64,000 nt of DNA. Origin: Citrobacter sp. Res13-Sevr-PEB04-36 (GTDB taxonomy: Bacteria > Pseudomonadota > Gammaproteobacteria > Enterobacterales > Enterobacteriaceae). The stretch spans positions 48,708 through 112,707 of the forward strand of contig NZ_JADABY010000005.1 in assembly GCF_015672735.1 (NCBI RefSeq), given 5' to 3'. Shown one piece after another: positions 43,050 through 54,070 of the stretch. How positions within the stretch are numbered: the first letter of the stretch is position 1; each line of letters begins with the position of its first letter. Below the pieces are notes generated by a model. The model was given only the letters and a program-made list of their open reading frames with translations. It had not been told where the DNA came from and did not search any database. A program made the translations under genes and the position numbers.

Positions 43050-43832
43050 ATGCGCGAAACCGATATCACACAGCTAAGCAGCCTGATCCTGGGCATGTGG
43101 TTTCCGTTTGTGCGCATTATGGCGTTCATACACTATGCGCCTGTGCTGGATAACGCCGCGCTGACTGTCCGCGTACGCATTATTTTGTCCCTGGCGCTGG
43201 CATTCATTATTACGCCGCTGATCCCCCATCCCATCCCCACCAGCCTGCTGTCAATGAACAGCATCATCCTGACCGCAGAGCAGTTTCTGTGGGGTATGTT
43301 GTTCGGCCTGATGCTGCAGTTTTTGTTTTTAGCACTCCAGTTAGCCGGGCAGATCCTCTCGTTTAATATGGGAATGAGCATGGCGGTGATGAACGATCCC
43401 AGCAGCGGTGCGTCAACGACGGTACTGGCGGAAATGCTCAACGTTTACGCGGTAATTCTGTTCTTTGCGATGGATGGGCATCTGCTGCTGGTGAGCATTT
43501 TATTCAAAGGCTTTACCTACTGGCCGATTGGCAATGCGCTGCATCCACAATCTCTGCGCACTATTTCCCTGGCGCTGGGCTGGGTACTTGCGGCAGCCAC
43601 ACTGCTAGCGCTACCGACCACGTTTATCATGCTGATTGTTCAGGGCTGCTTTGGCCTGCTGAACCGCATTGCGCCTCCGCTTAACCTGTACTCCCTGGGT
43701 TTTCCTATTAACATGCTGGCAGGCTTGGTCTGTTTTGCTACCCTACTTTACAACCTACCCGATCACTATCTGCACCTGGCCAATTTTGTCCTGCAGCAAC
43801 TCGATGCGCTGAAGGGGCACTATGGCGGATAG
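43050..43832 (+). CDS. lfiR: Export gate protein LfiR (FliR)
   Basis: A 260-aa membrane protein of the export gate with about six membrane segments and the FliR motif QLAGQILSFNMGMSMAVMND. I chose ATG 43050 because it gives the normal FliR length; the frame opens upstream inside lfiQ. It overlaps lfhB by 11 bp. Confidence 0.93.
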   Translation: MRETDITQLSSLILGMWFPFVRIMAFIHYAPVLDNAALTVRVRIILSLALAFIITPLIPHPIPTSLLSMNSIILTAEQFLWGMLFGLMLQFLFLALQLAGQILSFNMGMSMAVMNDPSSGASTTVLAEMLNVYAVILFFAMDGHLLLVSILFKGFTYWPIGNALHPQSLRTISLALGWVLAAATLLALPTTFIMLIVQGCFGLLNRIAPPLNLYSLGFPINMLAGLVCFATLLYNLPDHYLHLANFVLQQLDALKGHYGG

Positions 43833-44961
43833 CAGCAGCGAAGAAAAAACAGAAAAACCCTCGGCGCAAAAACTTCGCAAAGCCAGACAAGAGGGGCAAC
43901 TCCCACGCTCAAAAGACATGGGGCTTGCCGCCAGCTTGTTTGCCGCATTTATGGTGATTTCCAGCAGCTTTCCCTGGTACGAAGATTTCGTGCGCGAAAG
44001 CTTCATCAGCGTGCATCAGTACGCACAAAACATTAATGATCCAGACATCATCGGCCAGTTTCTCGAACATCATCTGCTGATTCTCGGGAAATTTATCCTG
44101 ACGCTATTGCCGATGCCGGTTGCCGCCCTGTTTGCCTCGCTGGTGCCGGGAGGGTGGTTATTCCTGCCGAAGAAAATTTTGCCGGACTTCAGCAAATTAA
44201 GTCCGATGAAGGGAATAGGCCGTCTGTTCTCAACCGACCATCTGGTGGATACAGGCAAAATGACGCTGAAGGCACTCGTGCTTTTGGTCATGCTCTGGAT
44301 AACCCTGCGCAACAATTTTGTCTCGTTTCTCGGGTTACAAGAACTGTTTTTTAAACAGGCGATTAGCGACGGCCTGTCGCTCTACAGTAGCGTGATGCGT
44401 AACTTTGTCATCCTGTTTATCTTTTTTGCTCTCGTGGACGTCCCTCTGGCGAAAAAAATGTTCACCAAAGGCCTGAAAATGACCAAGCAGGAAGTTAAAG
44501 AAGAATATAAAAATCAGGAAGGTAAGCCGGAGGTTAAGGCGAGGATCCGCCGTTTGCAACGGCAAATGGCGATGGGTCAAATTCGCAAAGTGGTACCGAA
44601 AGCCGACGTGGTAATCGTCAACCCGACGCACTACGCCGTCGCCTTACAGTATGACCAGGCCCGCGCCGCCGCGCCGTTCGTTGTCGCTAAAGGCACGGAT
44701 GAAATTGCACTGTATATCCGCCAGGTAGCGGCAGAAAACAATATTGAAGTCGTTGAGTTTCCCAAGCTGGCACGCTCTGTTTATTACACCACCCAAGTGA
44801 ATCAGCAAATTCCGTTTCAACTTTATCGGGCGATTGCCCACGTCCTGACCTACGTCCTGCAAATGAAACACTGGCGTGACGGTGCACAAGCACGCCCTTC
44901 ACTGAACAGACATATTTCCATTCCAAAAGAGGTTCTTAAACTGGATGCCGAAAACAACTAA
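43822..44961 (+). CDS. lfhB: Export specificity switch protein LfhB (FlhB)
   Basis: A 379-aa export apparatus protein. It begins with the typical ADSSSEEKTEKPSAQKLRKA, has four membrane segments in residues about 30-210, and carries the autocleavage motif NPTH (VIVNPTHYAVALQYD) near residue 270, which is needed to switch from hook to filament export. It overlaps lfhA by 17 bp. Confidence 0.96.
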   Translation: MADSSSEEKTEKPSAQKLRKARQEGQLPRSKDMGLAASLFAAFMVISSSFPWYEDFVRESFISVHQYAQNINDPDIIGQFLEHHLLILGKFILTLLPMPVAALFASLVPGGWLFLPKKILPDFSKLSPMKGIGRLFSTDHLVDTGKMTLKALVLLVMLWITLRNNFVSFLGLQELFFKQAISDGLSLYSSVMRNFVILFIFFALVDVPLAKKMFTKGLKMTKQEVKEEYKNQEGKPEVKARIRRLQRQMAMGQIRKVVPKADVVIVNPTHYAVALQYDQARAAAPFVVAKGTDEIALYIRQVAAENNIEVVEFPKLARSVYYTTQVNQQIPFQLYRAIAHVLTYVLQMKHWRDGAQARPSLNRHISIPKEVLKLDAENN

Positions 44962-47038
44962 ACAATTCCTGGCACTGTTGCGTAACGGCAATATCGGCGT
45001 GCCGCTGGTGATCCTGTGTATTCTGGCGATGGTGATCCTGCCGTTACCGCCTGCCCTTTTGGATATTCTGTTCACCTTTAACATCGTGCTGGCGGTGATG
45101 GTGCTGTTGGTGGCCGTTTCCGCTAAACGACCGCTTGAATTCAGCCTGTTTCCAACCATTTTGCTGATCACTACCCTGATGCGACTGACGCTAAACGTGG
45201 CGTCAACACGCGTGGTGTTGCTGCATGGACATATGGGTGCCGGTGCCGCTGGTAAAGTAATTGAGTCTTTCGGTCAGGTGGTGATCGGCGGTAACTTTGT
45301 GGTCGGTTTTGTGGTGTTTATCATCCTGATGATCATCAACTTTATCGTGGTCACCAAAGGTGCTGAACGTATCTCCGAGGTGTCCGCCCGCTTCACGCTG
45401 GACGCAATGCCCGGTAAACAGATGGCGATTGATGCAGATCTGAATGCCGGGTTGATCAACCAGGCACAGGCGCAAACGCGACGTAAAGACGTCGCAGGTG
45501 AGGCTGATTTCTACGGTGCAATGGACGGTGCCTCAAAGTTCGTGCGCGGGGACGCCATAGCCGGGATGATGATTCTGGCGATCAACCTGATCGGCGGCGT
45601 CTGTATTGGGATATTTAAATATGATTTAAGCGCTGAAGCGGCGTTCCAACAGTACGTGCTGATGACCATCGGTGATGGCCTGGTTGCACAGATCCCGTCT
45701 TTGTTGCTGTCGACGGCGGCGGCGATTATCGTCACGCGCGTCAGCGACAGCGGCGATATTGCCACCGACGTACGTAGCCAGTTGCTGGCCAGCCCCTCAG
45801 TACTCTACACCGCCACCAGCATTATGTTCGTGCTGGCCGTTGTGCCGGGTATGCCACATTTCCCGTTCCTGGTTTTTACGGCGTTGTTAGGGTTCACCGC
45901 CTGGCGCATGAGCAAGCGTCCGAAAGTCGCCGAGACCGAAGAGAAAAATCTCGAAACGCTGACCAAAACCATCACCGAAACCACCGAGCAGCAGGTCAGT
46001 TGGGAAACCATTCCGCTCATTGAACCTATTAGCCTGAGTCTGGGCTATAAGCTAGTGGCGCTGGTCGATAAATCCAAAGGTAATCCGCTGACCCAGCGTA
46101 TTCGCGGCGTGCGGCAGGTGATTTCTGACGGCAACGGCGTGTTGTTGCCTGAGATTCGTATCCGCGAAAACTTCAGATTGAAACCCACGCAGTACGCCAT
46201 TTTTATCAATGGGATTAAAGCGGATGAGGCGGATATCCCTTCGGATAAGCTGATGGCACTGCCCTCCAGTGAAACCTACGGTGAAATAGATGGCGTATTA
46301 GGTAACGACCCAGCCTACGGTATGCCCGTCACCTGGATTGTACCGGCGCAAAAGGCCAAAGCGTTAAATATGGGGTATCAGGTTATTGATAGCGCCAGCG
46401 TCATTGCCACGCACGTGAATAAGATTATTCGTCGCTACATTCCCGATCTGTTTAATTACGATGATATTACGCAGTTGCACAACCGCCTGTCCTCCATGGC
46501 TCCGCGTCTGGCGGAAGATCTCAGCGCGGCGCTGAATTACAGCCAGTTATTGAAGGTCTATCGGACGCTGCTTATTGAAGGCGTTTCATTGCGCGATATC
46601 GTCACCATTGCCACCGTGCTGGTCGCCAGCAGTGCAACCACCAAAGATCCTATTTTGCTGACAGCAGATGTGCGTCTTGCGCTGCGCCGTAGCATTACCC
46701 ACCCATTTGTGCGCAAAGATGAGCTGGCGGTCTACACCCTCAATAGTGAGCTGGAGAACTTACTGGCAAACGTGGTCAATCAGGCACAGCAAAGTGGTAA
46801 AGTGATGCTCGACAGCGTACCGGTCGATCCGAATATGCTTAATCAGTTCCAGACCAATATGCCGCAGATAAAAGAACAAATGAAAGCTGCGGGTAAAGAA
46901 CCGATATTGTTGGTCGCTCCACAGTTACGTCCGCTGCTCGCTCGCTACGCACGCCTGTTCGCGCCGGGGTTACAGGTACTGTCTTATAATGAAGTGCCGG
47001 ATGAGCTGGAATTAAAAATCATGGGAGCGTTGAGCTAA
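44945..47038 (+). CDS. lfhA: Export gate protein LfhA (FlhA)
   Basis: A 697-aa export-gate protein: about eight membrane helices within residues 18-320, the FHIPEP-family signature around YGAMDGASKFVRGDAIAGMM, and a large cytoplasmic domain that docks chaperone-substrate complexes. Full length is kept, in contrast with the truncated fhiA remnant of K-12. It is the last gene of the lfiM operon and marks the right edge of the flagellar locus. Confidence 0.96.
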   Translation: MPKTTKQFLALLRNGNIGVPLVILCILAMVILPLPPALLDILFTFNIVLAVMVLLVAVSAKRPLEFSLFPTILLITTLMRLTLNVASTRVVLLHGHMGAGAAGKVIESFGQVVIGGNFVVGFVVFIILMIINFIVVTKGAERISEVSARFTLDAMPGKQMAIDADLNAGLINQAQAQTRRKDVAGEADFYGAMDGASKFVRGDAIAGMMILAINLIGGVCIGIFKYDLSAEAAFQQYVLMTIGDGLVAQIPSLLLSTAAAIIVTRVSDSGDIATDVRSQLLASPSVLYTATSIMFVLAVVPGMPHFPFLVFTALLGFTAWRMSKRPKVAETEEKNLETLTKTITETTEQQVSWETIPLIEPISLSLGYKLVALVDKSKGNPLTQRIRGVRQVISDGNGVLLPEIRIRENFRLKPTQYAIFINGIKADEADIPSDKLMALPSSETYGEIDGVLGNDPAYGMPVTWIVPAQKAKALNMGYQVIDSASVIATHVNKIIRRYIPDLFNYDDITQLHNRLSSMAPRLAEDLSAALNYSQLLKVYRTLLIEGVSLRDIVTIATVLVASSATTKDPILLTADVRLALRRSITHPFVRKDELAVYTLNSELENLLANVVNQAQQSGKVMLDSVPVDPNMLNQFQTNMPQIKEQMKAAGKEPILLVAPQLRPLLARYARLFAPGLQVLSYNEVPDELELKIMGALS

Positions 47039-47075
47039 CGTGTGATTAGGCGGTGCTGAAAGTACCGCCTTTCTA

Positions 47076-47837
47076 TTAAAGGATCGTATTCTCCGTAAGA
47101 ATACGACGGGCGCCGAGATAATGATCCTGCCAGAAAGGTTCAGACAAGGTGCTGATTCGGATCGTTTCGCCGGTGCGTGGTGACTCAATAAATTGCCCCT
47201 GCCCCAAATAGACGCCCATATGATCGGCAATATCCCGGCTGTGAATATGGAAAAACAGTAAATCTCCGCGCCGTAGATCGCGGTTAGAGACAATCGTCGC
47301 CCGCCGGTAGTGATACATTTCATTAGCAGTACGGGGCAGTTTCGCCGCCAGAATTTTATTGTAGGCATAGAAAATCAGACCGCTGCAGTCAAACCCCTCG
47401 TCCGGACTAGTGCCACCCCACTGATATGGTTTACCTAACTGCTGCTCAAGACGATGAATCGCCACTTCGGTGATGTTGTGCAGGTGATCGCTGCTGAGGA
47501 AATGGGGATTTTCAGCAAGTTCCTGCCAGCGATGATCGCTGGCTTTAAGCGGGCCTGGGAACCATTCCGGGTGCTGTTTTATCAGTACACGATTCTGCTG
47601 GCGCAGCGCTTTTTTACTTTCCGCATTACCTTCTACCACGTAGCTGGCCTGTTTTTTTACCTGCGCATGATACTGCTTCAACAACCGGGCACGATTACGC
47701 ATACGCGACTGCGCCGCATAGCTTAAGGAGGCATTAGATAAGGGTGGCTGAACTTTGGCGATACACGGTAATGACAACACGACACACAAAGACAGCAGTC
47801 CCGGCAAAAGGCGTCGGGATGCAGTAGCAACAGACAT
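47076..47837 (-). CDS. yafL: NlpC/P60-family peptidase YafL
   Basis: A 253-aa exported protein with an N-terminal signal (RLLPGLLSLCVVLSLPCIA) and a C-terminal NlpC/P60 domain. The catalytic Cys is in GFDCSGLIFYAY and the His in IADHMGVYLGQGQ. Such enzymes cut peptidoglycan peptides. The ATG at 47837 gives a length close to E. coli YafL (249 aa); the frame is open 19 codons further upstream. It is convergent with lfhA. Confidence 0.9.
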   Translation of the reverse strand: MSVATASRRLLPGLLSLCVVLSLPCIAKVQPPLSNASLSYAAQSRMRNRARLLKQYHAQVKKQASYVVEGNAESKKALRQQNRVLIKQHPEWFPGPLKASDHRWQELAENPHFLSSDHLHNITEVAIHRLEQQLGKPYQWGGTSPDEGFDCSGLIFYAYNKILAAKLPRTANEMYHYRRATIVSNRDLRRGDLLFFHIHSRDIADHMGVYLGQGQFIESPRTGETIRISTLSEPFWQDHYLGARRILTENTIL

Positions 47838-48185
47838 GAAAAAAGAATACCTGGTCAAACACGTTCGGCGCAGTCTATCGCTATTGGCGGACAATCTTTT
47901 TTAATATTTGATTATTAATAGATTAATTTTTTAAATTCAATAGATTAGAAAGTCAGTATTAATCTTATACGGCGGACGGATAGCGCCGACAAATTACGCC
48001 GCTGTCTGACTGCCTTTAAGTCCAATTTTGCGTATAAAGAGAAACTAAAGTGTAAACGCAGCACGAGAGACTTGCGAAAAACTTTCTTGGTGCTAATGTG
48101 AGCGCTCCAAATCCAGATTTTTCCGATTTGGCGACTCTATTTGCCGTCCTGGCGTGTGTAACCGTTTTATCAAGGAATAAGCAGT
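47838..48185. other. Divergent intergenic region yafL-dpaA
   Basis: About 350 bp of AT-rich sequence between divergent genes. I see no gene and no operator that I recognise. Confidence 0.4.
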
Positions 48186-48926
48186 ATGCGTAAAATCGCA
48201 TTTTTTCTTGCGATGCTTTTATTACCGTGCGTTTCATTTGCCGGTTTGCTGAGCAGTAACAGTCCGACCACGCCTGTCAGCAAAGAATATAAGCAGCAAT
48301 TGATGGGGTCACCTGTCTATATTCAGATCTTTAAAGAAGAACGCACGCTGGATCTGTACGTCAAGATGGGCGAACAGTATCAATTGCTCGACAGCTACAA
48401 GATCTGTAACTATTCCGGCGGGTTAGGACCCAAGCAGCGTCAGGGTGATTTTAAAAGCCCGGAAGGGTTTTACAGCGTACAGCGCGGTCAGCTCAAGCCG
48501 GATAGCCGCTTCTATAAAGCGATTAACATTGGCTTCCCCAACGCCTACGACCGCGCGCACGGTTACGAAGGCAAATACCTGATGATCCACGGCGCCTGCG
48601 TTTCCGTCGGCTGTTATGCCATGACCGACAACGGCATTGATGAGATTTTCCAGTTTGTCACCGGGGCATTGGTATTTGGTCAGTCCAGCGTGCAGGTAAG
48701 CATTTACCCGTTCCGCATGACCGATGCCAACATGCAGCGCCATAAGTTCTCTTATTACAAAGAGTTCTGGTCGCAGCTAAAACCGGGATACGACTACTTT
48801 GAGCAGACGCGTAAGCCACCGACCGTTTCCGTCATCGATGGCCGTTACGTTGTCAGCAAGCCGTTGAGTCATGAAGTCGTTCAGCCGCAGCTGGCGTCAA
48901 ACTACACGCTCCCCGAGACAAAATAG
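48186..48926 (+). CDS. dpaA: YkuD-family enzyme DpaA/LdtF (YafK), Lpp-peptidoglycan amidase
   Basis: A 246-aa periplasmic protein with a signal peptide (cleavage near SFAG) and a YkuD (L,D-transpeptidase-like) domain. The catalytic motif is [12 protein letters not shown] (His about 138, Cys about 146). In E. coli this protein releases Braun lipoprotein from peptidoglycan. Length is the same as in E. coli. Its 3' end overlaps the convergent yafJ by 30 bp. Confidence 0.93.
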   Translation: MRKIAFFLAMLLLPCVSFAGLLSSNSPTTPVSKEYKQQLMGSPVYIQIFKEERTLDLYVKMGEQYQLLDSYKICNYSGGLGPKQRQGDFKSPEGFYSVQRGQLKPDSRFYKAINIGFPNAYDRAHGYEGKYLMIHGACVSVGCYAMTDNGIDEIFQFVTGALVFGQSSVQVSIYPFRMTDANMQRHKFSYYKEFWSQLKPGYDYFEQTRKPPTVSVIDGRYVVSKPLSHEVVQPQLASNYTLPETK

Positions 48927-49664
48927 CGCCCACTCGCCTGGCATAATCTTTTGCCAGGTTTCATTGCCCGTTAGCGGTTGAGTGGCAATCACGGTGACCA
49001 CATCATTCGGTGTGGTCTCTGAGCTAAAGTCGATTTCCACATCCTGATCCAGCAACGTGGCCACACCGAATGGCGCACGGCGGGTGATCCAGAACAGATT
49101 GGTCGAGCAGAAGGCCATCACATAGCGCCCGTCGGACAACAACATGTTGAAAACGCCCTTCTCACGTAATTCCCCGGCCAGCACGGCAATATATTTAAAC
49201 ACCGCAGTCATGTTGCCAGGCGTACGCGGATAACGCTCAACCAGCTTGTGTAGCAACCAGCAGAATGCTTTTTCGCTGTCGGTTTCACCGACCGGCCGGA
49301 AATTGCCGGTTTCCAGCGACTTATAGCCGCTTAGCTGCCCGTTATGAGCATAGGTCCAGTTGCGTCCCCACAGTTCACGCGTGAAAGGATGGGTATTTTC
49401 CAGCGCCACCTCACCACGATTCGCCTGACGAATATGGGCGATCACGGAACAGGATTTGATGGGATAGTCTTGTACCAGTTTGGCGATAGGCGAATTAAAG
49501 CTGGGTTGCGGATCTTTAAATGTACGGCAGCCCTTACCTTCATAAAACGTAATCCCCCAGCCGTCTTTGTGCGGCCCGGTACCTCCACCACGCTGAACCA
49601 GCCCGGTGAAGCTAAAGCAAATATCGGTCGGCACGTTGGCGCTCATCCCGAGCAGTTCGCACAT
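48897..49664 (-). CDS. yafJ: Class II glutamine amidotransferase YafJ
   Basis: A 255-aa protein with the N-terminal nucleophile Cys ([12 protein letters not shown]) of Ntn-type glutamine amidotransferases, and conserved AHIRQANRG and [11 protein letters not shown] segments. The acceptor of the ammonia is unknown. Same length as E. coli YafJ. It overlaps dpaA by 30 bp at the 3' end. Confidence 0.93.
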   Translation of the reverse strand: MCELLGMSANVPTDICFSFTGLVQRGGGTGPHKDGWGITFYEGKGCRTFKDPQPSFNSPIAKLVQDYPIKSCSVIAHIRQANRGEVALENTHPFTRELWGRNWTYAHNGQLSGYKSLETGNFRPVGETDSEKAFCWLLHKLVERYPRTPGNMTAVFKYIAVLAGELREKGVFNMLLSDGRYVMAFCSTNLFWITRRAPFGVATLLDQDVEIDFSSETTPNDVVTVIATQPLTGNETWQKIMPGEWALFCLGERVV

Positions 49665-49690
49665 ATATCACCTACCTTAAAACGCTGAAC

Positions 49691-49766
49691 TGCCTGATGG
49701 CGTTACGCTTATCAGGCCTACGCAAAACGCAAGTAGGCCGGATAAGGCTTCAGCCGCCATCCGGCA
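49691..49766. repeat. REP/BIME element between yafJ and gmhA
   Basis: Two REP-type palindromic units (TGCCTGATGGCG...TATCAGGCCTACG and GTAGGCCGGATAAGG...CCATCCGGCA) lie in the gap between gmhA and yafJ on the same strand. Confidence 0.85.
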
Positions 49767-49775
49767 ATAGCCTTC

Positions 49776-50354
49776 TTACTTAACCATCTCTTTTTCGATC
49801 AACTGAATCAGAATATGAATCACTTTAATGTGAATTTCCTGAATACGGTCAGCATAGCCAAAGTGCGGGACGCGAATTTCAATGTCGGCGCTGCCAGCCA
49901 TTTTGCCGCCACCTTTCCCGGTCAGGGTGATCACTTTCATTCCTTTCTCGCGCGCAGCGGCAATCGCTTTGATCACGTTTGCTGAGTTACCGGAGGTCGA
50001 AATGCCTAACAGGATATCCCCTTCACGCCCTACCGCTTCAACATAGCGAGAGAAAATATAATCGTAACCGAAATCGTTGCTGACGCAGGAGATATGGCTG
50101 ACGTCAGAAATGGCGATCGCCGGGTAGCCGGGACGGTTTTCGCGATAGCGCCCGGTCAGCTCTTCAGCAAAGTGCATTGCATCACAATGGGAGCCGCCGT
50201 TACCGCAGGAAAGTACCTTGCCACCCGCTTTAAAACTGTCTGCCAACAGGACCGCCGCGCGCTGAATGGCGTGAATATTGGCGTCATCTTTTAAAAAATT
50301 AGCCAGCGTTTCCGCCGCTTCGCTCAGTTCGTTACGAATAAGATCCTGGTACAT
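49776..50354 (-). CDS. gmhA: Sedoheptulose 7-phosphate isomerase
   Basis: A 192-aa SIS-domain isomerase that makes D-glycero-D-manno-heptose 7-phosphate, the first step of LPS inner-core heptose synthesis. Motifs include [20 protein letters not shown] and [18 protein letters not shown]. The ATG at 50354 gives exactly the E. coli GmhA length; the open frame continues 11 codons upstream. Confidence 0.96.
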   Translation of the reverse strand: MYQDLIRNELSEAAETLANFLKDDANIHAIQRAAVLLADSFKAGGKVLSCGNGGSHCDAMHFAEELTGRYRENRPGYPAIAISDVSHISCVSNDFGYDYIFSRYVEAVGREGDILLGISTSGNSANVIKAIAAAREKGMKVITLTGKGGGKMAGSADIEIRVPHFGYADRIQEIHIKVIHILIQLIEKEMVK

Positions 50355-50554
50355 GAGGATATCCTTCAGCATGAATGTAAATGACAAGATGCAGTGTACC
50401 GGATAGCGCTACAGGCGAGAAGCACAAGCCACAGGAATGGCTGTGGCTTTTGATTTTTTGTGCCGGTGAAAACAACAACAATGTGAGCTTTGTTGTAATT
50501 ATTTTGTAAACACATTGCTAAAAGAATTTACATCCACTACAACCATATCATCAC

Positions 50555-50571
50555 AAGTGGTCAGACCTCCT
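50555..50571 (+). promoter_or_regulatory. FadR-like operator upstream of fadE
   Basis: AAGTGGTCAGACCTCCT matches the FadR consensus (AACTGGTCNGACCNGTT) at most positions and ends 23 bp before the fadE ATG. It would repress fadE until long-chain acyl-CoA releases FadR. Confidence 0.78.
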
Positions 50572-50593
50572 ACAAGCAAGGGAGCTTTTCGAT

Positions 50594-53038
50594 ATGATGA
50601 TTTTGAGTATTCTCACAACGATTGTTCTGCTCGGCGTATTGTTTTATCACCGCGTGAGCTTGTTTCTCAGCAGCATAATTTTGCTCGCATGGACGGCTGC
50701 GCTCGGCGTAGCTGGCCTGTGGTCAGTCTGGCTGCTGGTCCCTCTGGCCATTATTCTGGTGCCGTTTAACTTTACACCGATGCGTAAATCCATGATCTCT
50801 GCGCCGGTGTTCCGTGGTTTCCGTAAGGTCATGCCACCGATGTCACGCACTGAGAAAGAAGCGATTGATGCCGGTACCACCTGGTGGGAAGGCGATCTGT
50901 TCCAGGGCAAACCGGACTGGAAGAAACTGCACAGCTATCCGCAGCCTCGTCTGACAGCAGAAGAGCAGGCTTTTATTGATGGTCCGGTTGAAGAAGCGTG
51001 CCGCATGGCAAACGACTTCCAGATCACCCACGAATTAGCGGATCTGCCGCCAGAACTGTGGGCGTATCTGAAAGAACACCGCTTCTTCGCAATGATCATC
51101 AAGAAAGAGTACGGCGGTCTGGAATTCTCTGCCTATGCACAGGCTCGCGTTCTGCAGAAACTCTCCGGCGTCTCCGGGATCCTGGCGATCACCGTTGGCG
51201 TACCTAACTCATTAGGCCCGGGTGAACTGCTGCAACACTACGGCACCGAAGAACAGAAAAACCATTATTTGCCGCGTCTGGCGCGTGGTCAGGAAATCCC
51301 TTGCTTTGCGCTGACCAGCCCGGAAGCGGGTTCCGACGCAGGGGCGATTCCGGATACCGGCGTAGTTTGCATGGGTGAATGGCAGGGTCAGCAGGTGCTG
51401 GGTATGCGCCTGACCTGGAACAAACGCTATATCACGCTGGCCCCTATCGCCACCGTGCTGGGCCTGGCGTTTAAACTCTCCGACCCGGAAAAACTGCTGG
51501 GCGGCGAGGAAGATCTGGGCATTACCTGCGCGCTAATCCCCACCTCAACACCGGGCGTAGAAATTGGTCGTCGCCACTTCCCGCTGAACGTCCCGTTCCA
51601 GAACGGCCCGACACTGGGTAAAGATGTCTTTGTACCGATTGATTACATTATCGGCGGCCCAAAAATGGCCGGTCAGGGCTGGCGCATGCTGGTGGAATGT
51701 CTGTCTGTCGGTCGTGGCATTACACTGCCATCGAACTCAACAGGTGGTGTGAAATCGGTCGCCATGGCAACAGGTGCCTATGCGCATATTCGTCGCCAGT
51801 TCAAAATCTCTATCGGCAAGATGGAAGGTATTGAAGAGCCGCTAGCGCGTATTGCTGGTAACGCCTATGTGATGGACGCCGCGGCGTCGCTGATTACCTA
51901 CGGCATTATGCTCGGCGAAAAACCGGCGGTGCTTTCCGCTATCGTGAAATATCACTGTACCCACCGCGGGCAGCAATCAATCATTGATGCGATGGATATC
52001 ACTGGCGGTAAAGGCATTATGCTGGGCGAAAGCAACTTCCTGGCGCGTGCTTACCAGGGTGCCCCAATCGCCATCACCGTTGAAGGCGCCAACATTCTGA
52101 CCCGTAGCATGATGATCTTCGGCCAGGGGGCGATTCGTTGCCATCCGTACGTGCTGGAAGAGATGGCGGCGGCGCAGAACAACGATGTGAATGCGTTCGA
52201 CAAGCTGCTGTTTAAGCATATTGGCCACGTCGGCAGCAATAAGGTGCGCAGTTTCTGGCTCGGCCTGACGCGCGGGCTCACCAGTAGCACACCAACCGGT
52301 GATGCCACCAAACGTTATTACCAGCACCTGAACCGTCTGAGCGCCAACCTGGCATTACTCTCAGATGTCTCCATGGCCGTGCTGGGCGGTAGTCTGAAGC
52401 GTCGCGAGCGTATCTCCGCGCGTCTGGGTGACGTGTTAAGTCAGCTGTATCTGGCCTCTGCCGTACTGAAGCGTTATGACGATGAAGGCCGCAATGAAGC
52501 CGACCTGCCGCTGGTTCACTGGGGCGTACAAGACGCGTTGTATAAAGCAGAACAAGCGATGGACGACCTGCTGCAAAACTTCCCTAACCGTTTAGTCGCT
52601 GGGTTGTTGAATGTGGTTATCTTCCCGACCGGTCGCCACTATCAGGCGCCTTCTGACAAACTGGATCATAAAGTTGCGAAGATTTTGCAGGTGCCGAGCG
52701 CAACCCGTTCACGCATCGGTCGCGGTCAGTACCTGACGCCAAGCAAGTACAATCCGGTTGGTTTGCTGGAAGAAGCGCTGCTGGACGTGATTGCTGCCGA
52801 CCCTATCCACCAGCGTATCTGCAAAGAGCTGGGTAAAAACCTGCCGTTTACCCGTCTGGATGAACTGGCGCGTAATGCGCTGGCAAAAGGGTTGATTGAT
52901 AAAGACGAGGCCGCCCTTCTGGTGAAGGCCGAAGAGAGCCGTCTGCGCAGCATCAACGTAGATGATTTTGACCCTGAGGAGCTGGCGACCCAGCCGGTAA
53001 AGTTGCCAGAGAAAGTCCGTAAAGTCGAAGCCGCTTAA
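50594..53038 (+). CDS. fadE: Acyl-CoA dehydrogenase FadE
   Basis: An 814-aa membrane-associated flavoenzyme that starts each round of fatty-acid beta-oxidation by forming the trans-2-enoyl-CoA. Two N-terminal membrane segments (about residues 2-57) precede the acyl-CoA dehydrogenase fold ([40 protein letters not shown]). Length is the same as in E. coli. A FadR-like operator lies upstream and a clear terminator lies downstream. Confidence 0.97.
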   Translation: MMILSILTTIVLLGVLFYHRVSLFLSSIILLAWTAALGVAGLWSVWLLVPLAIILVPFNFTPMRKSMISAPVFRGFRKVMPPMSRTEKEAIDAGTTWWEGDLFQGKPDWKKLHSYPQPRLTAEEQAFIDGPVEEACRMANDFQITHELADLPPELWAYLKEHRFFAMIIKKEYGGLEFSAYAQARVLQKLSGVSGILAITVGVPNSLGPGELLQHYGTEEQKNHYLPRLARGQEIPCFALTSPEAGSDAGAIPDTGVVCMGEWQGQQVLGMRLTWNKRYITLAPIATVLGLAFKLSDPEKLLGGEEDLGITCALIPTSTPGVEIGRRHFPLNVPFQNGPTLGKDVFVPIDYIIGGPKMAGQGWRMLVECLSVGRGITLPSNSTGGVKSVAMATGAYAHIRRQFKISIGKMEGIEEPLARIAGNAYVMDAAASLITYGIMLGEKPAVLSAIVKYHCTHRGQQSIIDAMDITGGKGIMLGESNFLARAYQGAPIAITVEGANILTRSMMIFGQGAIRCHPYVLEEMAAAQNNDVNAFDKLLFKHIGHVGSNKVRSFWLGLTRGLTSSTPTGDATKRYYQHLNRLSANLALLSDVSMAVLGGSLKRRERISARLGDVLSQLYLASAVLKRYDDEGRNEADLPLVHWGVQDALYKAEQAMDDLLQNFPNRLVAGLLNVVIFPTGRHYQAPSDKLDHKVAKILQVPSATRSRIGRGQYLTPSKYNPVGLLEEALLDVIAADPIHQRICKELGKNLPFTRLDELARNALAKGLIDKDEAALLVKAEESRLRSINVDDFDPEELATQPVKLPEKVRKVEAA

Positions 53039-53057
53039 CGTTCACGCTCGACTTTTC

Positions 53058-53084
53058 AGCCCCGCTTAACGCGGGGCTTTTTAT
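53058..53084 (+). terminator. Rho-independent terminator of fadE
   Basis: AGCCCCGC-TTAA-CGCGGGGCT followed by TTTTATT, 20 bp after the fadE stop. Confidence 0.92.
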
Positions 53085-53148
53085 TGCCACATTTTCAGTA
53101 ATGCTCATGCTACAGTGTCAAAATGCTGTTCAACGAGGAGCCTCGATC

Positions 53149-53916
53149 GTGCCTGGTTTGAAAATTACCCTGCTGCAACAACCGCTGATCTGGATGGATG
53201 GCCCAGCCAATCTGCGCCATTTCGACCAACAGCTTGAAACCATCACCGGACGTGACGTCATTGTATTGCCCGAGATGTTTACCAGTGGGTTTGCGATGGA
53301 AGCAGCCAGCACATCGCTTACGCAAGAAGAGGTTGTTGGCTGGATGCACGCCAAAGCGCAGCAGACAAATGCGCTGATCGCTGGCAGCGCCGCGTTACGC
53401 TCAGAGCGTGGCCCGGTAAATCGTTTTTTACTGGTAGAACCCGAGGGGCACGTTCATTTTTATGACAAACGCCACCTGTTCCGCATGGCGGACGAGCACC
53501 AGTATTATCAGGCTGGAGAAGAACGCACCATCGTTGAATGGCGCGGCTGGCGTATTTTGCCTCTGGTCTGTTATGACCTGCGCTTTCCGGTATGGTCGCG
53601 CAATCTCGATGATTATGACCTGGCGTTATATGTCGCCAACTGGCCTGCACCACGCTCGCTGCACTGGCAGGCGCTACTGACCGCCCGGGCGATTGAGAAC
53701 CAGGCTTATGTAGCAGGATGTAACCGCGTGGGCAGCGATGGTAATGGCCATCATTATCGCGGGGACAGCCGGGTAATCAACCCACAGGGTGAGATTATTG
53801 CCACCGCCGAGCCGTATCAGGCCACACGGATAGATGCTGAGCTGTCGCTTGCAGCATTGCGGGAGTATCGCGAGAAGTTTCCAGCCTGGCAGGATGCCGA
53901 TTCGTTCACACTATAA
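53149..53916 (+). CDS. yafV: Omega-amidase YafV (nitrilase superfamily)
   Basis: A 255-aa carbon-nitrogen hydrolase that in E. coli deamidates 2-oxoglutaramate. The catalytic triad is visible: Glu in VLPEMFTSGF, Lys in HFYDKRHLF, Cys in LPLVCYDLRFPVWSR. The GTG at 53149 with GAGGAG 8 nt upstream gives the E. coli N-terminus (MPGLKITLLQQP). K-12 has the lysozyme-inhibitor gene ivy between fadE and yafV; it is absent here. Confidence 0.94.
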   Translation: MPGLKITLLQQPLIWMDGPANLRHFDQQLETITGRDVIVLPEMFTSGFAMEAASTSLTQEEVVGWMHAKAQQTNALIAGSAALRSERGPVNRFLLVEPEGHVHFYDKRHLFRMADEHQYYQAGEERTIVEWRGWRILPLVCYDLRFPVWSRNLDDYDLALYVANWPAPRSLHWQALLTARAIENQAYVAGCNRVGSDGNGHHYRGDSRVINPQGEIIATAEPYQATRIDAELSLAALREYREKFPAWQDADSFTL

Positions 53917-54070
53917 TTATCTCCCTAATCTCCCGCTACGGAACATTATCCTCGTGGCGGGATTGTTTCACTCCGTAACTAACCGCAAAACAAATTCGCG
54001 TGGCCACATCCCTCAGGCAACGTATTCTGAAAATGATAATCACACGTAAATTCCCTTTCAGGATATTAAG